Positions 1 through 7,720 of a stretch of DNA of 30,852 bases are shown piece after piece. The stretch spans positions 1 through 30,852 of the forward strand of contig JAGAXP010000180.1 in NCBI GenBank assembly GCA_017940955.1, written 5' to 3'. The position numbers were made by a program, and so were the translations under genes. The notes beneath the pieces were generated by a model that worked only from the letters and a program-made list of their open reading frames with translations, ran no database searches and had not been told where the DNA came from. Origin of the DNA: Oribacterium sp. (GTDB lineage Bacteria > Bacillota_A > Clostridia > Lachnospirales > Lachnospiraceae). Position 1 is the stretch's first letter. Every line of letters begins with the position of its first letter.

Positions 1-59
1 AATCATTGACTTAAACATAGTTTTTATGTTAATGAGTCAATCGAGTCCTTTTTCTGATA

Positions 60-92
60 TGACCTAAAATTGCATTATGGGACATTAGGTCA
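60..92. repeat. Inverted repeat TGACCTAA-N17-TTAGGTCA
   Basis: Two perfect 8-bp arms at 60-67 and 85-92 face each other across 17 bp. The form suits either a regulator operator or a small hairpin. No gene start lies within 100 bp, so its target is unclear. Confidence 0.4.
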
Positions 93-203
93 AACATGAG
101 TACATATCATGTTGACTGCAAATACAGAAAACAGCAAAGAAGTCAACCAGCGGTACTGAATTGTCCTAAAAACCTAATTAACTTTGTTCTTCATTAAACA
201 AGG

Positions 204-246
204 GTCGGCTGAACTGTTACTCCACGATTGTAACAGTTCAGCCGAC
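204..246. repeat. Perfect 17-bp-stem hairpin with a partial direct copy downstream
   Basis: Arms 204-220 and 230-246 are exact reverse complements around a 9-nt loop. The motif GAACTGTTAC plus CCACGAT from the left arm and loop recurs at 257-273 as a near-identical direct repeat. No T-tract follows, so a simple intrinsic terminator is less likely than a regulatory or repeat structure. Confidence 0.6.
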
Positions 247-397
247 GGATTATGGGGAACTGTTACCACGATGTGTCTGAAAATTTTGGGAACCACGGGA
301 TTCAAAAGAATCTATAAAGTTTCTTTTCTTTTTGTAATAAAGAAGAAAATTTATACATATCAATAAATAAAAGTGATATTTTCTAATATTCTTTGGA

Positions 398-426
398 TTG
401 AAACAAATTTTCAAAAGTGTTATGAT
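398..426 (+). promoter_or_regulatory. Sigma-A-type promoter of the RpiR-family gene
   Basis: A -35 box TTGAAA (398-403) and a -10 box TATGAT (421-426) are separated by 17 bp. This gives a 5' leader of about 95 nt before the gene at 530. Confidence 0.65.
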
Positions 427-529
427 GTTATAAGTGAGATAGATTATTTCTCATGATCTGTTGAGATGAGAATAAGACGGATTTGGTATCGTTTTTTTAG
501 AATGTTTAGGCTTTAGAGAGGAGAAAGAA

Positions 530-1393
530 ATGCAGGAGGATTATATCTCAAAAATTCGTTCCGCATATAATCAGTTTACTAAGGCTGAGAAAAAGGTAGC
601 AGATTATATCCTGGCACATCCGAGAGAAGTATTGTTCATGTCCATATCAGACCTGGCAGAGGCGTGTGATGTAGGTGATACCTCTGTATTCAGATTTTGC
701 AAGACCATGAATGTGAAGGGATATCAGGAATTCAAAATGATGCTTTCCCTCAGCATGAGATCCGGCGAAACTGCCATGCCATCAACGGATGATGACACTA
801 TAGATCTGGAAGATGATTTTGATAACCTTTCAAAAAAGGTTCTCATGGAAAATATTTCTGCAATAAAAGAGACCTACAACCTGATCGATGCCGCTCAGAT
901 GAAAGAAGTCATGAATGCCATGACATCAGCAGAAAGGATCGTATTCTTCGGAATCGGAACCTCAATGCTTACAGCCATGAAAGCCATGAACAAATTCCTG
1001 CGTATCGAACCTAAGGTTGTGTGCAACATGGATGTCAACATGCAGCTCATCATGGCATCCACACTGACTGACAGGGATGTCGCACTGATCTTTTCTTATT
1101 CAGGCTCAACCAAGGATACAGTAGAAATTGCAAAGTATGCTAAAAAGGCCAATGCAAAAACCGTGGTTATCACAAGATTCGCAAAATCCCAGCTCACCCA
1201 GTATGCCGACATCCTACTGCTCTGCGGAGCCAACGAAGGAAATCTCCAGAACGGCTCCACCTCCGCAGAAATATCCCAGCTGTTCCTGGTAGACGTAATG
1301 TACAGCGAGTACTATCGCCGTCACTACAAAAGGTGCAAACCCATCTGGGACAGCACCACCGAAGCAGTCAAAGACAAAAACTACCTGAGTTGA
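530..1393 (+). CDS. MurR/RpiR family transcriptional regulator
   Basis: The 287-residue protein has an N-terminal RpiR-type helix-turn-helix (about residues 1-77). It contains the family pattern in which a KAEKKVADYI stretch is followed by an S-DLAEAC-VGDTSVFRFCK recognition region. A SIS sugar-phosphate isomerase-like domain follows (about 125-255) with FFGIGTS and IFSYSGSTKDT loops that bind phosphosugars in this family. Such proteins sense a sugar phosphate and control sugar or amino-sugar catabolism genes. No sugar operon is next to it, so its target is unknown. The start at 530 is set by the AGGAG site at 519-523. The gene has its own promoter and converges on uvrB, with the hairpin at 1437-1516 between them. 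Confidence 0.9.
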   Translation: MQEDYISKIRSAYNQFTKAEKKVADYILAHPREVLFMSISDLAEACDVGDTSVFRFCKTMNVKGYQEFKMMLSLSMRSGETAMPSTDDDTIDLEDDFDNLSKKVLMENISAIKETYNLIDAAQMKEVMNAMTSAERIVFFGIGTSMLTAMKAMNKFLRIEPKVVCNMDVNMQLIMASTLTDRDVALIFSYSGSTKDTVEIAKYAKKANAKTVVITRFAKSQLTQYADILLLCGANEGNLQNGSTSAEISQLFLVDVMYSEYYRRHYKRCKPIWDSTTEAVKDKNYLS

Positions 1394-1436
1394 TTTTTCT
1401 AAAGCAGAGAAAAGAATATTTTAACTCAGCGAATAT

Positions 1437-1516
1437 GTCGGTCAGAGCAGGAGGGCACTCATTCAAAGCCAAGGAAGCGCCTCGGCTTTGAATGAGTGCC
1501 TCCTGCTCTGACCGAC
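1437..1516 (+). repeat. Long hairpin between convergent genes; short derivative of the 220-bp inverted-repeat family
   Basis: Left arm 1437-1470 pairs with right arm 1484-1516, with a single bulged G and a 13-nt loop. The hairpin ends one base before the uvrB stop triplet, so it lies in the 3' end of both convergent genes and could terminate both. From 1473 on, the sequence GAAGCGCCTCGG followed by TTT, AATG and TG-C-TCC matches the right end of the larger elements at 9052-9274 and 15827-16046. It therefore looks like the same family without the internal core. Confidence 0.75.
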
Positions 1517-1517
1517 C

Positions 1518-3512
1518 TCATTCATCTTTATTAAGTCTCTTCCTGATCTCCTCGATCCTGTCGCGGTACTTCGCCGCATCCTCAAAGTTTAGCTCGGTAG
1601 CCGCAGCCCTCATCTTCTTCTTAAGCTCCCTGATAAGCTTGTCAATCTCCTGATGATTCATGGACTCGATATCCTTCTTTATGCCATTCTTATCATCAGA
1701 ATCCGCCGCCCTGGAAATAGCGATAAGTTCCGCCACAGCCTTTTTAATGGTGGTAGGAGTAATGTTGTGCTCCTCATTGTAAGCCATCTGAACCTTGCGG
1801 CGCCTGTTAGTCTCATCAATGGTACGTTTCATGGAGTCGGTGATATTATCCGCATACATGATGACGTGACCCTCCGAATTTCTTGCGGCACGTCCTACCG
1901 TCTGTATAAGAGAAGTCTCCGAACGAAGGAAACCCTCCTTGTCGGCATCAAGAATCGCCACCAATGCAACCTCGGGAATATCAAGTCCCTCCCTCAAAAG
2001 ATTGATACCCACAAGAACATCAAACTTATCAAGACGCATATCCCTGATTATGGAAGCACGCTCCAGTGTATCAATATCAGAGTGAAGATACTTAACTCTG
2101 ATCTCTGCATCCTTCAGATATTTTGTGAGGTCCTCCGCCATACGCTTGGTTAATGTTGTGACCAGAATTTTATGGTTTGCTTTAGTCTCTTTATGAATCT
2201 GGGCAATGAGATCATCAATCTGCCCCTTGGTGGGACGGACATCAATCTCCGGATCCAGAAGACCTGTAGGTCTGATGATCTGTTCCGCTCTTAAAAGCTC
2301 ATGATCAGCCTCATAATCACCGGGGGTTGCAGATACAAATAGCATCTGATCCACCTTCTGCTCGAACTCTTCAAAATTAAGAGGACGGTTATCAAGAGCG
2401 GAAGGCAGTCTGAAACCGAAATCCACAAGAGTGGTCTTTCTGGACAGATTTCCATTGTACATACCCCTGACCTGCGGAAGGGTAACATGTGACTCATCGA
2501 TGATGATGAGATAGTCATCCGGAAAATAATCCATAAGAGTGTAAGGCGGCTCCCCCGGCTTCGCAAAATTCAGATGCCTCGTGTAGTTCTCTATACCGGA
2601 ACAGAAACCCGTCTCCTTAAGCATTTCCACATCATAATTGGTTCTTTCGGAAATGCGCTGAGCCTCTATAAGCTTGTCATTATCCTTGAAATACTTAACC
2701 CGTTCCTCAAGCTCGCTTATTATATTCTCACATGCAAGATTTAGCTTTTCCTGAGGAATGACATAAGGACTTGCCGGGAAGATCATGATATGTTCCATGG
2801 TGGCGGCTGCCTTGGCTGTGAGAGCATTTATTCTGGTGATACGATCAATCTCGTCTCCGAAAAATTCAACCCGGTAAGCTTCTTCACCCTCACTTGCAGG
2901 AAATACATCCACAACATCCCCCATGACACGGAAAGTACCACGCTTAAAATCCATATCATTACGATTGTATTGAATATCTATAAGCTGTCTTATAAACTGA
3001 TCCCTGTCCTTATGCATACCCGGGCGCAGAGAAATCGCCATATTCAGATATTCTGTAGGCGCACCCAGGCCATAGATACATGAAACCGAAGAAACCACGA
3101 TAACATCATCCCTCTCCGAAAGAGAAGCCATGGCAGAGTTCCTGAGCTTATCGATCTCATCATTGATATCCGAATCCTTTTCGATGTAGGTATCAGTGGA
3201 AGGAACATAAGCCTCCGGCTGATAATAATCGTAGTAAGAGACAAAATACTCCACCGCATTCTCCGGAAAAAACTCCTTCATCTCGGAATAAAGCTGCGCC
3301 GCCAGAGTCTTATTGTGAGAAATGATAAGCGTCGGCTTCTTCACCGCCTGTATAACATTCGCCATAGTAAAAGTCTTACCTGACCCCGTAACTCCCAGCA
3401 ACGTCTCAAACTGATTTCCTTCTTTGAACCCCGCCACCAGTAAATCTATCGCCTGCGGCTGATCTCCGGTAGGCGCGTAATCGGAATGAAGTTTAAATTC
3501 ATGATGTTCCAT
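1518..3512 (-). CDS. uvrB: UvrABC excision nuclease subunit B
   Basis: The 664-residue protein is full length for UvrB, the helicase-like subunit that verifies DNA damage after UvrA loading and recruits UvrC in nucleotide excision repair. Visible features in order are the Walker A loop GVTGSGKT (residues 40-47), the beta-hairpin region with [12 protein letters not shown] that clamps the damaged strand, the DESH Walker B box, the SATPG motif, the helicase motif QTVGRAARN, and a C-terminal UVR domain that contacts UvrC. An AAGGA site lies about 8 bases before the start. uvrA and uvrC are not in the window. No GAAC-N4-GTTC SOS box was found in 3513-3720. Confidence 0.97.
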   Translation of the reverse strand: MEHHEFKLHSDYAPTGDQPQAIDLLVAGFKEGNQFETLLGVTGSGKTFTMANVIQAVKKPTLIISHNKTLAAQLYSEMKEFFPENAVEYFVSYYDYYQPEAYVPSTDTYIEKDSDINDEIDKLRNSAMASLSERDDVIVVSSVSCIYGLGAPTEYLNMAISLRPGMHKDRDQFIRQLIDIQYNRNDMDFKRGTFRVMGDVVDVFPASEGEEAYRVEFFGDEIDRITRINALTAKAAATMEHIMIFPASPYVIPQEKLNLACENIISELEERVKYFKDNDKLIEAQRISERTNYDVEMLKETGFCSGIENYTRHLNFAKPGEPPYTLMDYFPDDYLIIIDESHVTLPQVRGMYNGNLSRKTTLVDFGFRLPSALDNRPLNFEEFEQKVDQMLFVSATPGDYEADHELLRAEQIIRPTGLLDPEIDVRPTKGQIDDLIAQIHKETKANHKILVTTLTKRMAEDLTKYLKDAEIRVKYLHSDIDTLERASIIRDMRLDKFDVLVGINLLREGLDIPEVALVAILDADKEGFLRSETSLIQTVGRAARNSEGHVIMYADNITDSMKRTIDETNRRRKVQMAYNEEHNITPTTIKKAVAELIAISRAADSDDKNGIKKDIESMNHQEIDKLIRELKKKMRAAATELNFEDAAKYRDRIEEIRKRLNKDE

Positions 3513-3619
3513 AGTATATCCTTTTAAGCAGATTAATATTAATAGTTCTGTTAGACATAATACTCTTGCGCATTCCTGTCACATCACATTGTATCATATC
3601 AGTCATAGCGTATATATAT

Positions 3620-3650
3620 TTGTTTTATCATTATGGAATAGTAGTATAAT
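3620..3650 (+). promoter_or_regulatory. Probable promoter of leuB
   Basis: A perfect TATAAT (3645-3650) lies 140 bp before the leuB start. The best -35 match is TTGTTT at 3620-3625 with a long 19-bp spacer, so the -35 assignment is weak. The resulting leader contains a small stem TGCGT / ACGCA around 3685-3703. I saw no T-box antiterminator motif in it. Confidence 0.4.
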
Positions 3651-3790
3651 ATAACTCATAGACATATATTATTGCCGATACCTTTTGCGTTAACGAATAG
3701 ACGCATACTGAGAGATATTATGAAATGGCAGTAAATAGCGTTTATGAGTCTGTATATCAGTTATATCAATTCATAGAGAGGAAAACACCG

Positions 3791-4885
3791 ATGAATTACA
3801 AGATCGTAACCATTCCCGGAGACGGAATAGGACCTGAAATAGTCAGGGAAGCACAAAAGGTACTTGAAAAGGTGGCTAATGTTTACGGCCACAACTTCTC
3901 CTTCGAAAAGGTACTTATGGGCGGTTGTTCCATAGATGCCTACGGAGTCCCCCTTACAGATGAAACTATAGAAAAGTGTAAAAGTGCAGACGCAGTACTT
4001 ATGGGTTCCATAGGAGGAAAAGTCGGAGTTTCCAAGTGGTATGAACTTCCCGCGGATAAGCGCCCGGAAGCAGGACTTTTGAAGCTCCGTAAGTCTCTGG
4101 GACTGTTCTGTAATCTGAGACCGGCACACCTATATCCTGAACTCAAAAACGCCTGTCCGCTTAAAGAGTCCATCGCTGAAAAAGGCTTTGACGTAATGAT
4201 GGTGAGAGAGCTTACCGGCGGTCTGTACTTCGGCGCCCGTAAGACAGAAATCGTTGACGGGGAGGAAGTAGCCATCGATACTCTCGAGTATCATGATTAT
4301 GAGATCAGACGTATAGCAAAGAAAGCATTTGAAATCGCCGGAAAGAGAAATAAGAAGCTTACTTCCGTTGATAAGGCAAATGTTCTGGATTCTTCAAGAC
4401 TCTGGAGAAAGATATTCAAGGAAGTATCAAAAGATTATCCTGAGGTTACACTGGAGGATGCGCTTGTTGACTCAACCGCCATGCAGCTGGTTCGTAACCC
4501 CGCACAGTTTGACGTGGTAGCCACAGAGAACATGTTTGGTGACATTCTTTCCGATGAAATGGCTGAGATTGCAGGATCTCTGGGAATGCTTCCGTCGGCC
4601 TCTCTCCGTGAGGACAGCTTCGGACTCTATGAGCCGTCAGGCGGATCCGCACCTGATATTGCAGGAAAGAATATAGCCAATCCTCTGGCAACCATACTCA
4701 GTGCAGCCATGCTCCTGAGATATTCCTTCAATCTTTCAGAGGAAGCAGATGCCATTGAGAATGCGGTGGAGAAGGCATTGGCACATGGCTATCGTACCGG
4801 AGACATTCTGGAGGAAGGTGTTGAAGGCCTGAAGCTTCTCCATACAGACGAAATGGGAGATAAGATCGCAGAGCTGATCGGTTGA
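3791..4885 (+). CDS. leuB: 3-isopropylmalate dehydrogenase
   Basis: This NAD-dependent enzyme performs the third step of leucine synthesis, oxidising and decarboxylating 3-isopropylmalate to 2-oxoisocaproate in the cytosol. The 364-residue protein shows the family signatures: [11 protein letters not shown] near the N-terminus, the substrate loop with [10 protein letters not shown] and [18 protein letters not shown], and the NAD/metal region with [11 protein letters not shown] and [13 protein letters not shown]. The start at 3791 is chosen over an upstream in-frame start at 3725 because an AGAGAGG site sits just before it and the family begins at this point. leuA, leuC and leuD are absent, so the gene stands alone with its own promoter and a following hairpin. 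The isopropylmalate-specific loop favours LeuB over isocitrate or tartrate dehydrogenase. Confidence 0.95.
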   Translation: MNYKIVTIPGDGIGPEIVREAQKVLEKVANVYGHNFSFEKVLMGGCSIDAYGVPLTDETIEKCKSADAVLMGSIGGKVGVSKWYELPADKRPEAGLLKLRKSLGLFCNLRPAHLYPELKNACPLKESIAEKGFDVMMVRELTGGLYFGARKTEIVDGEEVAIDTLEYHDYEIRRIAKKAFEIAGKRNKKLTSVDKANVLDSSRLWRKIFKEVSKDYPEVTLEDALVDSTAMQLVRNPAQFDVVATENMFGDILSDEMAEIAGSLGMLPSASLREDSFGLYEPSGGSAPDIAGKNIANPLATILSAAMLLRYSFNLSEEADAIENAVEKALAHGYRTGDILEEGVEGLKLLHTDEMGDKIAELIG

Positions 4886-4899
4886 ATATTAAAAAAGTA

Positions 4900-4946
4900 A
4901 TTTACCTGTATGAGTCAAATGTTTTTCCGAACACATACAGGTAAAT
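4900..4946 (+). terminator. Hairpin after leuB, possible terminator
   Basis: A 13-bp perfect stem (4900-4912 with 4934-4946) encloses a 21-nt loop and begins 15 bp after the leuB stop. The downstream side lacks a pure T-run, so termination efficiency is uncertain. The upstream side has A6, which would read as T6 on the other strand. Confidence 0.5.
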
Positions 4947-4949
4947 GTA

Positions 4950-5203
4950 TCTATATTAATACATAAAATTATTTTATATATACGATAAAGTCTAATGGTG
5001 CTATATTATGCACATATCCAAAAGCAATCGCGAAAAACGTTTGTATGACAGCAGGTTATAGCTGGCAAATACGTGTTTTATGGCTTATGGGGAGTGTTCC
5101 TCCGGGTTAATGTTTTATTGATTCGGTGGATCAAAGATAGTAATACTGCACAATACGCCGGAACAGGCGGGTGCCGTAAAATAAAATGAAGGGGAAACAA
5201 ATC
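4950..5203 (+). promoter_or_regulatory. Long leader region before serC with small hairpins
   Basis: The leuB-serC gap (4886-5203) holds a weak TATATT/TATTAT box around 5002-5009 without a convincing -35. After it come a stem formed by CAGC / GCTG (5049-5052 and 5061-5064), flanked by further pairing between 5038-5043 and 5066-5073, and a GGAG / CTCC hairpin (5091-5103). It may be a structured leader. I do not recognise a known riboswitch or T-box. Confidence 0.3.
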
Positions 5204-6286
5204 ATGAGCAGAGTTTACAATTTCAGTGCAGGTCCGGCAGTATTACCGGAGGAGGTTCTTAAAACAGCAGCGGCAGAAATGCTTGACTACCATGGATCAG
5301 GCATGTCAGTCATGGAGATGTCCCACAGATCAAAGGACTACCAGAACATCATAGATGAAGCTGAGGCTGATTTCAGAGAGCTTCTCAACGTACCTGATAA
5401 TTACAAAGTACTTTTCCTTCAGGGAGGCGGAAACACACAGTTCGCCATGGTTCCCATGAACCTTATGAAGAATAAGGTTGCAGACTACATCCTTACAGGT
5501 CAGTGGGCCAAGAAAGCGGCCAAGGAAGCTGAGATGTACGGTAAAGTCAATATCATCGCAAGTTCGGCCGACAAGACTTTCTCATATATTCCCGATCTTA
5601 CAAATCTTAAAATTTCAGATGATGCGGATTACGTATACATTTGCCAGAACAACACGATCTATGGAACCACCTTCAAGGAGCTTCCTGATACAAAGGGCAA
5701 GACACTGGTTTCGGATGTTTCTTCCATGTTCCTGAGTGAGCCTATGGATGTATCAAAGTACGGTGTACTCTGGGGCGGTGTTCAGAAGAATATCGGACCT
5801 GCCGGTGTGACTATCGTAGTTATCCGTGAAGACCTGATCACAGAGGACGTTCTTCCCGGAACTCCTACCATGCTCCGTTACAAGATCCATGCCGACAACA
5901 AGTCGCTTTACAACACACCTCCTTGCTACAACATCTACATTTGCGGACTTGTATTCAAGTGGCTTAAGGAAATGGGCGGTCTTTCGGTTATGAAGGAGCG
6001 TAACGAAGAAAAGGCAAAGGTTCTCTACGATTTCCTGGATGCTTCAAATATGTTCCATGGAACAGTGGTTCCGAAGGATCGTTCTCTTATGAATGTTCCG
6101 TTTATCACAGGCAACGAAGAGCTTGACAAGAAGTTCATCGCAGAAGCTTCTGCAGCAGGCTTCAAGAACCTGAAGGGACACCGTACAGTAGGCGGTATGA
6201 GAGCTTCCATCTACAATGCTATGCCTAAGGAAGGCGTAGAAAAGCTTGTAGAGTTTATGGACAATTTTGAAAAGAACAATAAATAA
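5204..6286 (+). CDS. serC: Phosphoserine aminotransferase
   Basis: This PLP enzyme converts 3-phosphohydroxypyruvate and glutamate to O-phosphoserine and 2-oxoglutarate, the second step of serine synthesis; it can also serve pyridoxal synthesis. The 360-residue protein begins with the SerC hallmark YNFSAGPAVLPEEVL and has SHRSKDY near residue 42, the FLQGGGNTQF cofactor loop (71-80) and the PLP lysine K195 in GGVQKNIGPAG. The start at 5204 follows an AAGGGG site 9 bases upstream; an in-frame ATG at 5186 lies before that site and is disfavoured. serA begins 21 bp after the stop, so the two are co-transcribed. Confidence 0.97.
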   Translation: MSRVYNFSAGPAVLPEEVLKTAAAEMLDYHGSGMSVMEMSHRSKDYQNIIDEAEADFRELLNVPDNYKVLFLQGGGNTQFAMVPMNLMKNKVADYILTGQWAKKAAKEAEMYGKVNIIASSADKTFSYIPDLTNLKISDDADYVYICQNNTIYGTTFKELPDTKGKTLVSDVSSMFLSEPMDVSKYGVLWGGVQKNIGPAGVTIVVIREDLITEDVLPGTPTMLRYKIHADNKSLYNTPPCYNIYICGLVFKWLKEMGGLSVMKERNEEKAKVLYDFLDASNMFHGTVVPKDRSLMNVPFITGNEELDKKFIAEASAAGFKNLKGHRTVGGMRASIYNAMPKEGVEKLVEFMDNFEKNNK

Positions 6287-6307
6287 TCGGAAGGGTTGTG
6301 AGATAAC

Positions 6308-7477
6308 ATGAAAGATCGTGAAATATTTTGCCTCAATAACATTAGCCGTGTCGGTACCACAAAATTCAGAAAGGGCTATACACTTGTAGACAGCATTGAT
6401 AATGCAGCAGGCGTTCTTGTACGTTCTGCGGACATGAAGGCTATGGATTTTCCGAAGTCTCTTCGAGCCATCGGACGTGCCGGTGCAGGAGTGAACAACA
6501 TCCCTATCGATAAGTGCTCCGAGCAGGGAATCGTTGTTTTCAACACACCGGGTGCCAATGCCAACGCCGTTAAGGAACTGGTTATTGCAGGTCTCATGCT
6601 GGCAAGCCGTGATGTTATCGGAGGAGCAGAGTGGATAAAGGCCAATGCCTCCGACCCTGACATCGCAAAGAATGCAGAAAAGGCAAAGAAGAATTTTGCG
6701 GGAAATGAGATCAGGGGAAAGAAGCTGGGAGTTATCGGACTCGGAGCCATCGGCGTTCTGGTGGCCAATGCCGCAGTTGAACTTGGAATGGATGTTTACG
6801 GCTATGATCCGTATCTTTCAGTAAATTCCGCCTGGAAATTAAGCCAGAAGGTTCATCACGCAGCAGTAGTTGATGAAATCTATGAGAAGTCAGACTATAT
6901 CACAGTTCATGTTCCGGCACTTGATTCAACCAAGGGCATGATCAATAGAGACTCCATCAGCAGAATGAAGGACGGAGTTCATATCCTGAATTTTGCAAGA
7001 GACGTTCTGGTTAATGACGATGACATCGCAGAAGCATTGGCAAAGGGCAAGGTGAAGACCTATGTTACCGATTTTCCTAATGCCAAATCTGCTAATATGC
7101 AGGGTGCAGTTGTTCTTCCTCATCTCGGAGCATCCACAGAAGAAGCAGAAGATAACTGTGCTGTTATGGCTGTTGAGCAGGTTCAGGATTATCTTGATAA
7201 CGGAAATATCCATAACTCGGTAAACTTCCCTGAGACAGATATGGGAGTTTGCCAGAGCGGCGGACGTATCGCAATCCTTCACAGAAACATTCCTAACATG
7301 CTGGGACAGATCACAAAGGCTCTCGGCGATGCTTCCATAAATATCGACGGACTTCAGAATAAGTCAAAGGGTAATTTCGCATATACTCTTATGGATATCG
7401 ATAAGCATCTCACAGACGACGGACTTGAGAACCTCGGAAAGATCGAAGGAATCCTGAGAGTTCGCAAAGTTAAATAA
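6308..7477 (+). CDS. serA: D-3-phosphoglycerate dehydrogenase, short ACT-domain type
   Basis: This enzyme catalyses the first step of serine synthesis, oxidising 3-phosphoglycerate to 3-phosphohydroxypyruvate with NAD. The 389-residue protein has the substrate-domain motif GRAGAGVNNI (56-65), a Rossmann loop GLGAIG (144-149), catalytic Arg231 in NFARD and His272 in PHLGAST, and a C-terminal ACT domain (about 318-389) that probably gives serine feedback control. It lacks the intervening domain of long SerA types. Oddly, the region that normally reads DVF-x-x-EP and supplies the catalytic Glu reads TDFPNAKS (254-261) here, with no Glu. It forms an operon with serC and is followed by an intrinsic terminator. 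Confidence 0.95.
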   Translation: MKDREIFCLNNISRVGTTKFRKGYTLVDSIDNAAGVLVRSADMKAMDFPKSLRAIGRAGAGVNNIPIDKCSEQGIVVFNTPGANANAVKELVIAGLMLASRDVIGGAEWIKANASDPDIAKNAEKAKKNFAGNEIRGKKLGVIGLGAIGVLVANAAVELGMDVYGYDPYLSVNSAWKLSQKVHHAAVVDEIYEKSDYITVHVPALDSTKGMINRDSISRMKDGVHILNFARDVLVNDDDIAEALAKGKVKTYVTDFPNAKSANMQGAVVLPHLGASTEEAEDNCAVMAVEQVQDYLDNGNIHNSVNFPETDMGVCQSGGRIAILHRNIPNMLGQITKALGDASINIDGLQNKSKGNFAYTLMDIDKHLTDDGLENLGKIEGILRVRKVK

Positions 7478-7499
7478 AAAAGATCAGAACATAATAACG

Positions 7500-7537
7500 A
7501 ATATCAGTCGGAGAAAAGCTTCTCTGGCTGATATTTT
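7500..7537 (+). terminator. Intrinsic terminator after serA
   Basis: The stem AATATCAG / CTGATATT (7500-7507 and 7528-7535) has inner GGAGA / TCTC pairing and is followed by a T-run, 22 bp after the serA stop. It ends the serC-serA transcript. Confidence 0.75.
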
Positions 7538-7544
7538 TGTGTAG

Positions 7545-7594
7545 TATCCACCGGGGGACGGTTCTCGCCGGCGAGAACCGTCCCCCGGTGGATA
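7545..7594. repeat. Perfect 50-bp palindrome, family 2, copy 1
   Basis: The sequence is its own reverse complement over 50 bp, centred on CTCGCCGGCGAG with no loop. Its ends read TATCCACCGGGG / CCCCGGTGGATA. It is far more GC-rich than its surroundings and sits directly behind the serA terminator. A second copy (17567-17622) shares ends and centre but has AA/TT where this one has GAC/GTC, changed symmetrically on both arms. The look resembles REP-type palindromes mobilised by IS200-like (RAYT) transposases, but no transposase is present. Confidence 0.85.
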
Positions 7595-7621
7595 AGCAGG
7601 CATTTCATCAGTCAGGTTTAC

Positions 7622-7651
7622 TTGCAAGGATATCCTGACATCTGATACGAT
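7622..7651 (+). promoter_or_regulatory. Possible promoter of the DUF1015 gene
   Basis: A TTGCAA (7622-7627) and TACGAT (7646-7651) pair are separated by 18 bp. The -10 box overlaps a perfect CGATAT-CAG-ATATCG inverted repeat (7648-7662) that could be an operator. Together with the serA terminator this suggests the gene can be expressed separately from serC-serA. Confidence 0.4.
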
Positions 7652-7720
7652 ATCAGATATCGAAATTTAGAGTGTCAGCATAGTAATGCAAAGGATTTAT
7701 AGATTGTGGAGGACAGATAT

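Larger units (their letters stand above)
1..529. other. Non-coding region upstream of the RpiR-type regulator
   Basis: No convincing gene is seen here. The only ORF (184-366) lacks a ribosome binding site and runs through a hairpin. The stretch holds an 8-bp inverted repeat TGACCTAA / TTAGGTCA (60-67 and 85-92), a perfect 17-bp-stem hairpin (204-246), a partial direct copy of that hairpin's inner sequence at 257-273, and a sigma-A-like promoter at 398-426. The hairpin may terminate a gene lying before the window, but no clean T-run follows it. Confidence 0.6.

Noticed and set aside
1..40. A promoter from TTGACT at 6-11
   Set aside because: The best -10 candidates are at wrong spacing (13 bp) or poor in sequence. 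No gene follows.
184..366. A 60-codon ORF in the first intergenic region
   Set aside because: It has no ribosome binding site, crosses a perfect hairpin and has no recognisable protein pattern.
3513..3720. An SOS (LexA/DinR) operator before uvrB
   Set aside because: No GAAC-N4-GTTC motif was found in this stretch on either strand.
5160..5185. A T-box antiterminator before serC (GGCGGGTGCCG)
   Set aside because: It does not match the conserved T-box bulge sequence, and no specifier stem or terminator pair was found.
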